From: Actinoplanes liguriensis
Lineage (GTDB): Bacteria; Actinomycetota; Actinomycetes; Mycobacteriales; Micromonosporaceae
Assembly: GCA_000715855.1 (NCBI GenBank)
Contig: KL571328.1
Coordinates: 1 to 7,461 of the forward strand
Length of the DNA stretch: 7,461 nucleotides
Direction: 5' to 3'
The position numbers and the translations under genes are program-made. Under the pieces are notes generated by a model. The model saw nothing but the letters and a program-made list of their open reading frames with translations, was not told the DNA's origin and searched no databases. This document shows, in pieces, positions 1-6,181 of the stretch. Position 1 is the first letter of the stretch. Each line of letters opens with the position of its first letter.

Positions 1-16
1 TGTGTATAAGAGACAG
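1..16 (+). other. Residual Nextera/Tn5 mosaic-end adapter at the left contig end
   Basis: The first 16 bases read TGTGTATAAGAGACAG, the 3' part of the 19-base Tn5 mosaic end used in Nextera tagmentation libraries. The same element occurs in inverted orientation at the other contig end, as expected for an insert between two transposon ends. This is library sequence that was not trimmed, not a genomic mobile element. Genomic sequence starts at about base 17. Confidence 0.97.
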
Positions 17-50
17 GCCCGCAGCCCTCCACCCCGTCCCCCAGCCACCA

Positions 51-262
51 ATGCCAGCCCACGCTCCCCAACTGGCGCCAACGGCTGTTTTTCGGCCTGT
101 TTTCAGCCGTGAGTGCCAGCTCACTGTCGTCGGCTGGCGCTGACGGATGTTTTCCGGCCGGTTTTCAGCCGTGAGTGCCAGCTCGTCGTGGCGGGCTGGC
201 TCTGGCAGTGGTTATGCGTGCCCGATAACCACGGTGGGGCCCAGCTCGACTGCTCGGCTGGC
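51..262. repeat. 62-bp tandem repeat array with alternating inverted repeats
   Basis: Units start at about 73, 135 and 197 with a 62-base period, and a partial unit precedes them from about 51. The first two full units are nearly identical, sharing 24 identical bases at 99-122 and 161-184. The third keeps the ends of the unit but has diverged in the middle. Each unit carries two inverted repeats. Type A is ACGGCTG/CAGCCGT (81-87 with 104-110; 143-149 with 166-172, one mismatch). Type B is GCCAGC/GCTGGC (115-120 with 133-138; 177-182 with 195-200; weaker at 53-57 with 72-76 and 241-245 with 257-261). No convincing gene overlaps it. I do not recognise the repeat family. It could be a dispersed intergenic repeat, a protein-binding array or a structured transcript. 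Confidence 0.85.
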
Positions 263-303
263 GCTGGTGGTCGGCGGGGTTCGGCGGTGAGCGGCGGAAA
301 CGG

Positions 304-395
304 GGGTGAGCGTCGCGGAGGTGGCTGACTAGCGGACCGCGCTCGGCCGGGAGAGCAAGCGGCCGAGACGGGGCTGAGCGGTGCGGAGGTGGCTG
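304..395. repeat. Imperfect direct repeat pair, about 25 bp, 67-68 bp apart
   Basis: Bases 304-327 and 371-395 match except for one inserted base and two substitutions. The shared core is GCGGAGGTGGCTG at 315-327 and 383-395. The pair follows the 62-bp array, and its spacing is close to but not the same as that period. It may be an eroded continuation of the same amplification or an independent duplication. It lies in non-coding DNA. Confidence 0.6.
342..367. other. Perfect 8-bp GC-rich stem-loop
   Basis: CTCGGCCG (342-349) and CGGCCGAG (360-367) are exact reverse complements separated by a 10-base loop. The stem lies between the two copies of the 67-bp duplication, about 125 bases past the folE stop in the direction of transcription. 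No T-rich tract flanks it on either side. It could be a secondary terminator, a binding site, or chance in G+C-rich DNA. Confidence 0.4.
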
Positions 396-440
396 GCTCG
401 TGGGGCGGGCGAGCGGGCAGCAGAGTGGGGCGGGAACGAG

Positions 441-476
441 CATGAGCACCGGCCGAAGGCTCGGCTGATGCTCATG
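441..476 (-). terminator. Probable factor-independent terminator after folE
   Basis: A two-part hairpin begins 15 bases beyond the folE stop codon. The outer stem is CATGAGCA (441-448) with TGCTCATG (469-476), 8 bp. A 3x3 internal loop follows, then the inner stem GCCGA (452-456) with TCGGC (461-465), closed by a 4-base loop. No clear U-tract follows it on the minus strand, which is common in high-G+C actinomycetes. Position and stem length favour a terminator. The near-symmetry means it could also act on transcription from the other side. Confidence 0.65.
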
Positions 477-491
477 GTGGGGTCGGGGACT

Positions 492-1067
492 TCAGCGAGC
501 GTTTATCAACGCCATCGCCTCGGCCCGAACCTTGCCGTCCGTCTGGAAGGCCCCGCGCACCGCCGAAGTGACGGTACGAGCGCCGACCTTCCGAATCCCC
601 CGCATCTCCATGCACAGGTGCTCGCACTCGAGGACCACGATCGCCCCGCGCGCGCCCAGTTTCGACATCAGGAGATCCGCTATCTGCGACGTGAGGCGCT
701 CCTGTACCTGGGGGCGGCGCGCGAACACCTCGACCAGCCGGGCCAGCTTCGACAGGCCGGTGATGCGCCCGTCGACGCCCGGGATGTAGCCGATGTGCGC
801 GACACCCTTGAACGGCAGCAGATGGTGCTCGCACATGCTCTGCACCTCGATGTCGCGGACCAGGACGAGTTCTTCGTGGTCCGCCTCGAAGGTGGTGGTG
901 AGCACGCTCGCCGGGTCGACCCGCAGGCCGGCGAAAAGCTCCGCATAAGCGCGGGCGACCCGGGCGGGGGTCCGCACCAGGCCGTCCCGGTCCGGGTCCT
1001 CACCGATCGCGATGAGGATCTCCCGGACCGCCTTCTCGATCCGCCCGAGGTCGACGGCTTCCTCCAC
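492..1067 (-). CDS. folE: GTP cyclohydrolase I (FolE)
   Basis: This cytoplasmic enzyme converts GTP to 7,8-dihydroneopterin triphosphate and formate, the first step of folate synthesis. From the GTG at 1067 it has 191 residues and the full catalytic core. CEHH at 79-82 and the Cys of ECEHLC at 152 supply the expected zinc ligands (C79, H82, C152), with H81 next to them. [23 protein letters not shown] at about 104-126 is the family signature, and the C-terminal SAVRGAF segment is present. The frame is open for 24 more codons up to a CTG at 1139, overlapping the ftsH stop. That stretch encodes [11 protein letters not shown], which resembles N-terminal sequence I associate with related actinomycete FolE proteins, so the true protein is probably about 215 residues. 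The gene follows ftsH directly, so co-transcription is likely, and a hairpin ends it. Identity is certain; the start is not. Confidence 0.96.
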   Translation of the reverse strand: MEEAVDLGRIEKAVREILIAIGEDPDRDGLVRTPARVARAYAELFAGLRVDPASVLTTTFEADHEELVLVRDIEVQSMCEHHLLPFKGVAHIGYIPGVDGRITGLSKLARLVEVFARRPQVQERLTSQIADLLMSKLGARGAIVVLECEHLCMEMRGIRKVGARTVTSAVRGAFQTDGKVRAEAMALINAR

Positions 1068-1135
1068 CGGGGTTCCGGTGACTTTGCCGTCGACCAGCCG
1101 GGCGGCGAGATAGTCGAGTTCGTTGTGCGCGTTGA

Positions 1136-3166
1136 TCAGTTACTGCCTTCCACAGCGCCGTTCGCGTTCGGCCCGACGGCGAGCTGACCATCCGACTCGG
1201 CCTGCGCCTTCAGCTTCTCCCGCTCGGCGGGGGTCAGCACGGGCGGGGCCTCTGACGGAAGGCGCTTGCCGAAGCCGTTGAACGGCGCCATCGGCGGCCG
1301 CTTCTGCACCCGGGCGCAGATGCGGTCCATGTCCTCGCGGGTGAGCGTCTCTTTCTCGATCAGCTCGAGGACCATCTCGTCGAGAACATCCCGGTACTCG
1401 ACCAGGATCTCCCAGGCCTCGTCGTGCGCGAGCTCGATGAGTGCCCGCACCTCCGAGTCGATGTCGGCGGCGACCGAGTCCGAGTAGTCCCGCTCGTGGC
1501 CCATGTTGCGGCCCAGGAACGGCTCGTCTCCACTGGTGCCGTACTTCACGGCGCCCAGCTTCGAACTCATGCCGTACTGCGTGACCATGGCACGGGCCAG
1601 ACCGGAAGCCTTCTCGATGTCGTTGCCGGCGCCGGTGGTGGGCTCGTGGAAGACGAGCTCCTCGGCGGCCCGGCCACCCAGCGCGTACGCCAAGGTGTCG
1701 ATCATCTCGGCCCGGGTCTGCGTGTACTTGTCCTCGGTCGGCAGGACCAGCGTGTGACCCAGCGAGCGGCCACGCGGCAGGATCGTCACCTTGTGCACCG
1801 GCGCGGAGTGCGGCAACGCGTAGGCGACCAGAGCGTGACCACCCTCGTGGTACGCCGTGATCTTCTTCTCGTTGTCGCTCATCGCCCGGGTGCGGCGCTC
1901 GGGGCCGGCAATGACCCGGTCGATCGCCTCTTCGAGGAAGTAGTTCGAGATCGCCCGCTTCTCGTTACGCGCGGTGAGCAGCGCGGCCTCGTTGATCACG
2001 TTGGCCAGGTCCGCACCGGAGAAACCGGGGGTGCGGCGGGCCACCGAGTCGAGGTCGACGTCCGGCGTGAACGGCTTGCCCTTGGCGTGCACCCGGAGGA
2101 TCGCCTTGCGGCCCTCCATGTCCGGGTTGTCCACCGGGATCTGCCGGTCGAAACGGCCGGGACGCAGCAGCGCCGGGTCGAGGATGTCAGGCCGGTTGGT
2201 CGCCGCGATCAGGATCACGCCGCCCTTGGTGTCGAAGCCGTCCATCTCGACGAGGAGCTGGTTGAGCGTCTGCTCGCGCTCGTCGTGGCCACCACCCATG
2301 CCGGCGCCTCGGTGCCGGCCGACCGCGTCGATCTCGTCGACGAAGACGATCGCCGGCGCGTTCGACTTGGCCTGCTCGAAGAGGTCGCGGACCCGGCTGG
2401 CGCCGACACCGACGAACATCTCCACGAAGTCCGAGCCGGAGATGGAGTAGAACGGCACACCGGCCTCACCGGCGACCGCACGGGCCAGCAGCGTCTTACC
2501 GGTACCCGGCTGACCGAAGAGCAGCACGCCCTTCGGGATCTTGGCGCCGAGTGCCTGGTATTTCGCGGGGTTCTGCAGGAAGTCCTTGATCTCCTGCAGC
2601 TCCTCGACCGCCTCGTCGGCGCCCGCCACATCGGCGAACGTCGTCTTGGGCGTGTCCTTGGTGATCATCTTCGCTTTGGACTTGCCGAAGTTGAGCACCC
2701 GGGAGCCGCCACCCTGCATCTGCGACATGAACAGCAGCAGCAGGACCACCAGAATGGCGATCGGCAGCAGGTTGATCAGCAGACTCAGCAGGATGTTGTC
2801 ACCGGAGACCGTGGCATTGATCGTCCCGGTGATTCGCCCAGCAGTCTTCGCCTGCTGGACGTCATCCCAGATGTCGTCCGTGACTTCGTACGGATACTGG
2901 GTTTCGATCTTGTCCGTGGACTTGCCGTTGAACTGCTCGGGGCTCTTCAGGTCGATCTGGAGCGTCTGCTCCTTGTCCTTCTGGACGACCTTCTCGATGC
3001 CAGGTTGATTCAGACGCTCAAGAGCGACCGAAGTATCTACCCGCTGGTAGCTGGGACCACTGGTGAAGATCGAGCTCAGCGCGACTACGCCGATGATCAC
3101 CAGAATGATCCAGACCACCGGGCGGCGGAAGAAACGCGTACGTTCCATACTGTTGTCGGGCGCCAA
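1136..3166 (-). CDS. ftsH: ATP-dependent zinc metalloprotease FtsH
   Basis: FtsH is a hexameric, membrane-anchored AAA+ protease that extracts and degrades damaged membrane proteins and short-lived regulators. The 676 residues show a first membrane helix at about 17-33, an extracytoplasmic domain at about 34-124, and a second helix at about 125-147. Walker A is GQPGTGKT (218-225), the pore loop FVGVG (251-255), Walker B IVFVDEID (273-280), with probable arginine fingers R335 and R338. The zinc site is HEGGH (440-444), with D516 in GAGNDIEKA as third ligand. The C-terminal tail is Pro/Ala rich, as is usual in actinomycetes. The TTG at 3166 is chosen because AGGAGG lies 10 bases upstream. The ATG at 3148 (MERTRFF) is the alternative and has no ribosome site. 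The only oddity is Q for the usual P in Walker A, which leaves the GxxxxGKT pattern intact. Confidence 0.98.
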   Translation of the reverse strand: MAPDNSMERTRFFRRPVVWIILVIIGVVALSSIFTSGPSYQRVDTSVALERLNQPGIEKVVQKDKEQTLQIDLKSPEQFNGKSTDKIETQYPYEVTDDIWDDVQQAKTAGRITGTINATVSGDNILLSLLINLLPIAILVVLLLLFMSQMQGGGSRVLNFGKSKAKMITKDTPKTTFADVAGADEAVEELQEIKDFLQNPAKYQALGAKIPKGVLLFGQPGTGKTLLARAVAGEAGVPFYSISGSDFVEMFVGVGASRVRDLFEQAKSNAPAIVFVDEIDAVGRHRGAGMGGGHDEREQTLNQLLVEMDGFDTKGGVILIAATNRPDILDPALLRPGRFDRQIPVDNPDMEGRKAILRVHAKGKPFTPDVDLDSVARRTPGFSGADLANVINEAALLTARNEKRAISNYFLEEAIDRVIAGPERRTRAMSDNEKKITAYHEGGHALVAYALPHSAPVHKVTILPRGRSLGHTLVLPTEDKYTQTRAEMIDTLAYALGGRAAEELVFHEPTTGAGNDIEKASGLARAMVTQYGMSSKLGAVKYGTSGDEPFLGRNMGHERDYSDSVAADIDSEVRALIELAHDEAWEILVEYRDVLDEMVLELIEKETLTREDMDRICARVQKRPPMAPFNGFGKRLPSEAPPVLTPAEREKLKAQAESDGQLAVGPNANGAVEGSN

Positions 3167-3445
3167 GCGCCCGGACCCTCCTGATCGGCGTCCTGGTCAC
3201 CTCAACGTCGCCGCCCACCGGCGGCCGCCGGGATCAATTGCCCCGCTTGGGTGACGGTCAATCACTCCCGGCCCCTCCGGCGCTCGTGACACCACGCCTT
3301 CGGTCACTCGACCGTACACCGTAGGCACGCATTGCGAACCCGTGAGGCTGTAGGGCGAACTCCACGTAACCCCCCGCAATCCAGCGCGTTTCAGCAATAA
3401 AACAGGCGATAACCACCTTTACTGAGAACACGCTGAGAAAGCGGT
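3167..3445 (-). promoter_or_regulatory. hpt-ftsH intergenic region, probable ftsH promoter region
   Basis: This 279-base gap is the longest between genes in the block and is partly AT-rich near 3385-3440, unlike the flanking coding DNA. Two weak promoter candidates can be read on the minus strand. One is TTCGCA (3338-3333), 16 bases, TACGGT (3316-3311). The other is TTGACC (3261-3256), 17 bases, ATTGAT (3238-3233). Neither is decisive. A 14-bp perfect palindrome, CCGGCGGCCGCCGG, lies at 3218-3231 in the presumed leader. Just past the hpt stop is a directly repeated TTCTCAG (3439-3433 and 3428-3422). A weak 5-bp hairpin (AGGTG/CGCCT) followed by GTTTTATT lies near 3400-3420 and could terminate hpt. 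No CIRCE or HAIR heat-shock operator was recognised. Confidence 0.4.
3177..3182 (-). promoter_or_regulatory. Ribosome binding site selecting the TTG start of ftsH
   Basis: The minus strand reads AGGAGG here, a full anti-Shine-Dalgarno match, 10 bases before the TTG at 3166 and 28 bases before the next in-frame start, ATG at 3148. The spacing to TTG is slightly long but workable; that to ATG is too long. This is the strongest ribosome site seen in the window. Confidence 0.65.
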
Positions 3446-4021
3446 TCAGCTACGGGCGTAGACCTCGGGCCGGAGAACGCCCACATACGGCAACTCCCGG
3501 TAGCGCTCAGCGAAGTCCAGTCCGTAACCGACCACGAACTCGTTGGGGATGTCGAAGCCCACGTAACGCACCGGAACCTGCACCTTGACCGCGTCCGGCT
3601 TGCGGAACAGCGCGACCACCTCGACGCTGGCCGGCTGGCGCGACTCCAGGTACTTCATCAGCCAGGACAGGGTCAGCCCGGAGTCCACGATGTCCTCCAC
3701 CACCAGCACGTGCCGGCCGGCGATGTCCCGGTCCAGGTCCTTCAGGATGCGCACCACGCCCGACGAGGTCGTCCCCTGCCCGTAGGAGGAGACCGCCATG
3801 AACTCCATCTCGGTGGACGGACCCTGGCGGCCCAGGGAGCGGGCGAAGTCGGCCATGAACATGACCGCGCCCTTGAGCACGCAGACCAGAAGGATGCCGT
3901 CGACGGCGTCGGCATGGTCCGCAGCGACCTGTTTCGCCAGCTCGTCGATCTTCTCGCGGATCTGCTCCTCCGAGATGATCACGTGGTCGATGTCGGCGTC
4001 GTACCAAGCACCATCAGCCAT
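3446..4021 (-). CDS. hpt: Hypoxanthine(-guanine) phosphoribosyltransferase
   Basis: This cytoplasmic purine-salvage enzyme transfers phosphoribose from PRPP to hypoxanthine or guanine, giving IMP or GMP. The 191 residues match the family length. VLKGAVMF (48-55) is the first PRPP loop, SSYGQGTTSSG (78-88) the flexible catalytic loop, and VVEDIVDSGLTL (107-118) the PRPP signature with E109, D110 and D113. FDIPNEFVVGYGLDFAERYR (156-175) is the C-terminal purine-binding and family segment. The start is ATG at 4021, with only a modest GGCAGG upstream. It lies 65 bases after tilS in the same direction, the usual tilS-hpt pairing, and 279 bases before ftsH. In some bacteria TilS and Hpt are fused; here they are separate. 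Identity is secure. Preference between hypoxanthine and guanine cannot be read from the sequence. Confidence 0.97.
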   Translation of the reverse strand: MADGAWYDADIDHVIISEEQIREKIDELAKQVAADHADAVDGILLVCVLKGAVMFMADFARSLGRQGPSTEMEFMAVSSYGQGTTSSGVVRILKDLDRDIAGRHVLVVEDIVDSGLTLSWLMKYLESRQPASVEVVALFRKPDAVKVQVPVRYVGFDIPNEFVVGYGLDFAERYRELPYVGVLRPEVYARS

Positions 4022-4048
4022 GGGCCTAAGCCTGCCGCATGGAGGTTA

Positions 4049-4063
4049 CCGTTCGCGAAACGG
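4049..4063. promoter_or_regulatory. Inverted repeat in the tilS-hpt gap
   Basis: The minus strand reads CCGTT-TCGCG-AACGG, a 5-bp inverted repeat overlapping the 8-bp palindrome TTCGCGAA. It lies in the only non-coding part between tilS and hpt, 28-42 bases upstream of the hpt start. A -10-like TAACCT follows directly on the minus strand, but no matching -35 was seen. It could be an operator for an hpt promoter or a weak stem in the transcript. Confidence 0.3.
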
Positions 4064-4086
4064 GGCCGGATTCCGTTCCGGATCGC

Positions 4087-5061
4087 TCACTTGATAATGG
4101 CCGGAACCACCCGAACGAGGTCACTTCCCCGCCGCGCGACCGCGATCCCGCCGGGCAGGCAGGCCTCGCCCTGCCCGTGCCAGTCGGTCACCAGGGCGTC
4201 CAGGGACATCACATGCCCGTACGCCAGCGCGCCACCGGGCGCGCCCAGCTCCCGCGCCCACCGGTGCAGCACCCGCCCGCGGATCGCGGCAGGCAGCCCG
4301 GCCAGCACCGGCACCGACAGGCCGTTCCCGGTACGGGCCCGGTCCAGCGCCTCGGCGGCCAGCTCGTCCAGCGCCTCGTTGTCCGCCGCGAGCAGCGCCG
4401 CTGTCCGGGCGAGGTTGCCGACCACGGCCGCGCCCAGCTCGCCGACGAGGGTGGGCAGGGCGGTGGCACGGACGCGGGACCGTGCGTACGCCGGATCGGT
4501 GTTGTGCGGATCCTCCCAGGGCGCCAGGCCGAGGGCGGCACACGCCTTCCGGGTGTCCGCCCTGGCCACCTCGAGCAGTGGCCGGCGGATCACCCCGCGG
4601 CGCGGCGGCATCCCGGCCAGACCGCGTGGGCCGGCGCCCCGGGCCAGCGCGAGCAGCACCGTCTCGGCCTGGTCGTCGCGGGTGTGCCCGAGCAGCACGG
4701 CGGCCGCCCCGAGCTCACCGGCGGCGGCCTCCAGAGCCGTGTAACGGGCTGTCCGCGCGGCCGCCTCCGGGCCACCGGGCAGACCGGCGACCGTGACAGT
4801 CGACACACGTACGGGATCGAAGCCCGCGCCCCTCGCCCAGGCCGCGACCGAGCGTGCCCGGCGGTCGGAGCCCTCCTGGAGACCGTGATCCACGGTGACC
4901 AGGCCCACTCGGCCGGCCACGAAGCGCGCCGCCGCGGCCAGCGAGAGCGAGTCGGCGCCGCCCGAGCAGGCGACCAGCACGAGCGCGTCGGACGGCAGGT
5001 CCGCCAGCCCGCGGCGGACCGCCGTGCGGACCGCGGCGACCGGCGCCGGGATCCGGGCCAC
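4087..5061 (-). CDS. tilS: tRNA(Ile)-lysidine synthetase (TilS)
   Basis: TilS joins lysine to C34 of the minor CAU-anticodon tRNA-Ile, using ATP, so that it reads AUA and is charged with isoleucine. The 324 residues have the N-type PP-loop ATPase domain at about 27-215. This includes SGGADS (33-38) for ATP binding, VDHGL (57-61), GHTRDDQAET (125-134), RPLLEVARADTR (160-171) and the WEDPHNTDPAYARSRVR segment (182-198). The remainder, about 240-324, fits the small TilS substrate-binding domain. Length suits actinobacterial TilS, which is shorter than the E. coli form. The GTG start at 5061 lies two bases after the TGA of the upstream metalloprotease and has no strong ribosome site, so translation is probably coupled by reinitiation. 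Composition is Ala/Gly/Arg rich, as expected at this G+C. Confidence 0.96.
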   Translation of the reverse strand: MARIPAPVAAVRTAVRRGLADLPSDALVLVACSGGADSLSLAAAARFVAGRVGLVTVDHGLQEGSDRRARSVAAWARGAGFDPVRVSTVTVAGLPGGPEAAARTARYTALEAAAGELGAAAVLLGHTRDDQAETVLLALARGAGPRGLAGMPPRRGVIRRPLLEVARADTRKACAALGLAPWEDPHNTDPAYARSRVRATALPTLVGELGAAVVGNLARTAALLAADNEALDELAAEALDRARTGNGLSVPVLAGLPAAIRGRVLHRWARELGAPGGALAYGHVMSLDALVTDWHGQGEACLPGGIAVARRGSDLVRVVPAIIK

Positions 5062-5063
5062 GG

Positions 5064-6122
5064 TCAGTCGAGCGCCGGGCGCGCGCCGTGCACCCGCGCC
5101 ACCCAGGCATCCGGATCGCCGAGCTCCTCCAGCCAGGGCAGGGTCAGCGGGGACTCGAAGATCTTGTTGAAGCCGTCCATCCCGACGCGCTCGACCACGC
5201 CGTGCACGAACTTGTGGCCCTCGGCGTACTGCCGCATCTTGACCTCGATGCCGAGAAGGCGGCGCACCGTCTTCTCCATCGGGTTGCCGCTCTCGCGCCG
5301 GCGGTTGAACTTGGCACGGATCGACTCGACGGAGGGGATCACCCCCGGGCCGACGCCGTCCATCACGAACTCGGCGTGCCCTTCCAGCAGCGTCATCAGC
5401 GCGGTCAGCCGGTCCAGCACGGCTTTCTGCCCGGGGGTCTGCACGATGTCCAGCACCGAGACCCGGCTCTCCGGGTCGCGCAGCGCGTCGGAGACCGTCG
5501 CCACCCCGCGGCGCAGCCGCTCCAGCATGTGCTCACCGCCCTGCGAGGCGTCGACGAACGCCTGCACCTGGCCGAGGAAGTAGCCCCGCATCCAGGGGAC
5601 CGCGGTGAACTGGGTGCGGTGGGTCACCTCGTGCAGGCAGACCCAGAGCCGGAAGTCACGCGGATCGGCACCGATCTTGCGCTCGACCTCGACGATGTTC
5701 GGCGCGTTCAGCAGCAGCTGACCGGGGTCGCCGGAGAACACCTCATATTGTCCGAGGACGCGGCCGGAGAGATACGCCAGGATCGTCCCGGCCTGCACCC
5801 CGGTCACCCGGGAGCCGATCGCCTCGGCGAACGCGCCCGGCGGCTTGTCCCCGGAGAGCTTGGTCACCAGCGGGTTGATCACCTGTTGCAGGCCGGCGAT
5901 GTTCACCTTCGCCCAGTCCCGCCGGTCGACCACCCGCACCGGGGGGACCTCGACCTGCGAGCTCAGCCCCGTGTAATCCGCCACGTGGCCGGCTGCCTCC
6001 TCGGTCAGCTCCCGCAGCTCGGACACCACCTGAGCGGCCTCGTCGTAGGAGACCGCCGGGCCTGATTTGGACAGCGCGCCCGCGGTCGCGGCGGCCAGAT
6101 CCCAGTCAACGAACTGCGCCAT
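5064..6122 (-). CDS. Zinc-dependent metalloprotease-like protein, zincin_2/DUF2342 family
   Basis: This 352-residue protein has no signal peptide or membrane helix that I can see, so it is probably cytoplasmic. HEVTH at 164-168, in LWVCLHEVTHRTQF, is a zincin HEXXH motif with catalytic E165. EGHAEF at 247-252 may give the third zinc ligand. The length, the N-terminal FVDWDLAAATA motif and the PNIVEVE segment (141-147) match the actinobacterial DUF2342 (zincin_2) family, whose members are called putative hydrolases or F420-associated proteins. The substrate is unknown, and no F420 gene is present here. It sits between dacB and tilS, as in mycobacteria (Rv3626c), and is coupled to tilS. The start is ATG at 6122. 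The open frame continues upstream to 7454, but that part runs out of frame through dacB into adapter and is not real. Confidence 0.92.
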   Translation of the reverse strand: MAQFVDWDLAAATAGALSKSGPAVSYDEAAQVVSELRELTEEAAGHVADYTGLSSQVEVPPVRVVDRRDWAKVNIAGLQQVINPLVTKLSGDKPPGAFAEAIGSRVTGVQAGTILAYLSGRVLGQYEVFSGDPGQLLLNAPNIVEVERKIGADPRDFRLWVCLHEVTHRTQFTAVPWMRGYFLGQVQAFVDASQGGEHMLERLRRGVATVSDALRDPESRVSVLDIVQTPGQKAVLDRLTALMTLLEGHAEFVMDGVGPGVIPSVESIRAKFNRRRESGNPMEKTVRRLLGIEVKMRQYAEGHKFVHGVVERVGMDGFNKIFESPLTLPWLEELGDPDAWVARVHGARPALD

Positions 6123-6129
6123 GCAGCCG

Positions 6130-6135
6130 ACAGTA
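6130..6135 (-). promoter_or_regulatory. Possible -10 element for a leaderless metalloprotease transcript
   Basis: The minus strand reads TACTGT, matching the actinobacterial TANNNT -10 pattern, exactly 7 bases before the ATG at 6122. That spacing places the transcription start at or next to the A of the start codon. No Shine-Dalgarno sequence precedes this ATG, and the -35 region has no good match. The 59-base gap after dacB leaves room for a separate promoter. This is inference from spacing only. Confidence 0.4.
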
Positions 6136-6181
6136 CCCGCGCGGCTCCATAGCGCACTCCGGTGAAACCCTGAGGTCGCGG

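Noticed and set aside
51..262. CRISPR array
   Set aside because: The period is 62 bp with the whole unit repeated rather than short repeats with unique spacers, and no cas gene is present.
113..449. Short frames on both strands within the repeat region (71 and 94 codons)
   Set aside because: They are low-complexity translations of the repeats with no ribosome site or family resemblance.
381..1187. A 268-codon plus-strand frame over folE and its downstream region
   Set aside because: Most of it is the mirror of folE, with no recognisable motif. It runs through the terminator hairpin.
1424..3184. A 586-codon open frame on the plus strand opposite ftsH
   Set aside because: It is antisense to a fully conserved FtsH and has the Arg/Val/Asp/Leu-rich composition produced by the complement of G+C-rich coding DNA. 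No domain is recognisable.
3325..3350. A T-arm-like GGTTCGCAAT loop closed by CACG/CGTG on the minus strand
   Set aside because: No acceptor stem, anticodon arm or D arm can be folded around it, so it is not a tRNA.
3197..3397. A 66-codon minus-strand frame in the hpt-ftsH gap, starting TTG
   Set aside because: No Shine-Dalgarno, no recognisable motif, and it occupies the likely ftsH promoter and leader.
4039..5583. A 514-codon plus-strand frame over tilS and the metalloprotease
   Set aside because: It is antisense to two well-supported genes and crosses their junction. Composition is typical of a high-G+C shadow frame.
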